Below are positions 62,718 to 64,000 of a stretch of 64,000 nt of DNA, one piece after another. The translations under genes were made by a program, and so were the position numbers. The DNA comes from Bradyrhizobium sp. Y36 (GTDB lineage: Bacteria > Pseudomonadota > Alphaproteobacteria > Rhizobiales > Xanthobacteraceae): contig NZ_NWTI01000029.1 in NCBI RefSeq assembly GCF_002531575.1, positions 20,159-84,158 on the forward strand. Reading direction: 5' to 3'. The notes beneath the pieces were generated by a model, which had not been told where the DNA came from, did not search any database, and was given only the letters and a program-made list of their open reading frames with translations. How positions within the stretch are numbered: the stretch's first letter is position 1; each line of letters opens with the position of its first letter.

Positions 62718-63808
62718 GCACGCAACCATCCCGCCGCAGCTTTCTCAGGCACGCGGCGGCGGGATTCTCCACTCTCGCCCTCTCTCGCGGCGCGCTGGCG
62801 CAAGCTCCGGCCGAGCCGCCGGCGCGGCCGCTTCAGGTCGAGAACGCCGTCACCGACCCCGTCAGCGTCGAGGTCAACGCGCGCCCCATTCCCAATTTCG
62901 AGCCGCGCGACCGCACGCGCACACGCTTCGGCTCGCTGGAATACCGCAGCGGCCTGGTGCTGACCTCGCGCTATCGCGGCTTTGGCGGCCTGTCCGGCAT
63001 CCGGCTCGATGCCAAGGGCGAGCGCTTCCTTGCGGTCTCCGACCAGGGCGGCTGGTTCACCGGGACCATCCGCTATGCCGGCGGCAGGATGGTCGGCCTC
63101 GACGACGTCGAGGCTGCGCCGCTGCTGGGGGCCGAGGGGCGGCCGATCACGGAAAAGCGGCTGTGGTGGGATTCGGAATCGATCGCGCGCGACGGCAATG
63201 TCGTCTATGTCGGGCTCGAGCGCGTCAACCAGATCCTGCGCTATGATTTCTCCAAGGGCGGCACGCGCGCGCGCGGCGAGGTGGTGCCGGTGCCGGCGGG
63301 CGTGCGCAAGCTGCCGTCGAACAAGGGGCTGGAGGCGCTGGTCGTCGTGCCCCAAGAAAAGTACAAAGGCAAAGACCAGACCATGCCGCTGGCCGGCACG
63401 CTGATCGCCTTCTCCGAGCGCGGGCTCGACCATGACGGCAACCTCACAGCCTTCCTGATCGGCGGCCCGTCGCCCGGCCAGTTCAGCGTGCGCCGCACCG
63501 AGAAATACGACATCAGCGACGCCGTGCTCTTGCCCTCCGGCGAGCTCCTGATCCTCGAACGCAAATTCTCCTGGTTCACCGGCGTCAACATCCGGATCCG
63601 ATCGATCCCTCTGAAATCGATCGTGCCGGGCGCGCTGGTCGACGGTCCCTCGCTGTTCGCCGCCGATCTCGGCCACGAGGTCGACAACATGGAAGGCATC
63701 GACGCCCACGTCACGCCCGAAGGCGAGACCGTGCTGACGCTGATCTCCGACGACAATTTCTCGATGCTCCAGCGCACCCTGCTGCTGCAATTCACGCTGG
63801 CGGAGTAG
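62714..63808 (+). CDS. Tat-exported esterase-like phytase family protein
   Basis: This 364-residue protein starts with a twin-arginine leader (SRRSFLRHAAAGFSTLALS, cleavage near ALAQ). The mature domain resembles esterase-like activity of phytase proteins: YRGFGGLSGIRLDAKGERFLAVSDQGGWF, IARDGNVVYVGLERVNQILRY and LISDDNFSMLQRTLLLQF, which together suggest a beta-propeller. The start GTG overlaps the cobT stop by four bases (GTGA). Substrate not evident. Confidence 0.82.
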   Translation: MSTQPSRRSFLRHAAAGFSTLALSRGALAQAPAEPPARPLQVENAVTDPVSVEVNARPIPNFEPRDRTRTRFGSLEYRSGLVLTSRYRGFGGLSGIRLDAKGERFLAVSDQGGWFTGTIRYAGGRMVGLDDVEAAPLLGAEGRPITEKRLWWDSESIARDGNVVYVGLERVNQILRYDFSKGGTRARGEVVPVPAGVRKLPSNKGLEALVVVPQEKYKGKDQTMPLAGTLIAFSERGLDHDGNLTAFLIGGPSPGQFSVRRTEKYDISDAVLLPSGELLILERKFSWFTGVNIRIRSIPLKSIVPGALVDGPSLFAADLGHEVDNMEGIDAHVTPEGETVLTLISDDNFSMLQRTLLLQFTLAE

Positions 63809-63834
63809 GCCGAGCTGTCACCCCAATCTCTGCT

Positions 63835-63936
63835 GTCGTCCCTGCGAACGCAGGGACCCATAACCACAGGGAGTGGTTTGGCGACGATTGGTCGTTCGAT
63901 ACTCCTATCAGCCACGACCGATAGATCACGCGGTGA
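63835..63936. repeat. one-ended copy of the 28-bp inverted-end element
   Basis: The left end (63835-63862) is identical to the left end at 19281. About 71 interior bases follow that match the interior of the 58511 copy in reverse orientation and end in CACGCGG. The expected right end is missing. The rest of the window (63937-64000) shows nothing recognisable. Confidence 0.7.
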
Positions 63937-64000
63937 TGGGGTGGACGGCCCCCTACGGCATCAGTGTGCCAGAATGAGGTTGTCAGACACCCATTCACAG

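Noticed and set aside
60825..62729. 634-codon frame antisense to cobT
   Set aside because: cobT is complete with its MIDAS motif; the antisense frame has no family signal.

Overview
The window is a high-GC alphaproteobacterial chromosome segment, most probably Bradyrhizobium or a close relative. The evidence is the polyhydroxybutyrate genes phaR/phaA/phaB, the rhizobial order accA-xerD-aroK-aroB-CorC-bolA-dnaJ-cobS-cobT, ptsP next to lysC, a DUF4167 protein, and several families of short palindromic intergenic repeats that I recognise from Bradyrhizobium genomes. No rRNA, tRNA, CRISPR array, prophage or intact insertion sequence was seen.

Layout. 1-11.6 kb: a lipolytic hydrolase, a class IV aminotransferase, the PHB genes, a DMT exporter, a flavin-reductase-like protein, a DUF985 cupin, glyoxalase II, a methyltransferase and DUF4167. 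11.6-19 kb: translation termination (prmC-prfA), nitrogen-PTS enzyme I (ptsP), aspartokinase, a PH-domain protein and ubiG. 19-29 kb: a GIY-YIG gene lying between repeats, an EamA transporter, the run comF-grxC-nitrilase-DUF1178-small protein, mutT, a TadG-like protein, argJ and a parvulin. 29-33 kb: secA and a small secreted protein behind a CRP/FNR-like dyad. 33-41.2 kb: an amide uptake and hydrolysis locus with a divergent MarR regulator, an AmiC-like binding protein, an amidase and a complete five-part branched-chain-type ABC transporter.

41.3-47 kb is the least explained part. Nine co-directional minus-strand genes encode mostly small, exported, cysteine-containing proteins, plus a TPR protein, a zinc-ribbon protein and a two-helix membrane protein. 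Two neighbours share a cysteine-rich N-terminal module. I recognise no known system, and this is the best candidate here for something undescribed. 47-54.8 kb returns to core functions: an L,D-transpeptidase lipoprotein, accA, xerD, a 48-residue membrane protein, aroK-aroB and a CorC/CNNM protein.

54.9-64 kb holds bolA, dnaJ, a divergent pair of citrate synthase paralogues (one fused to an N-terminal helix-turn-helix, with palindromes between the two genes), a DedA protein, cobS, cobT and a Tat-exported phytase-like esterase. Small elements with perfect 20-28 bp inverted ends sit in many gaps, including between cobS and cobT and on both sides of the GIY-YIG gene.
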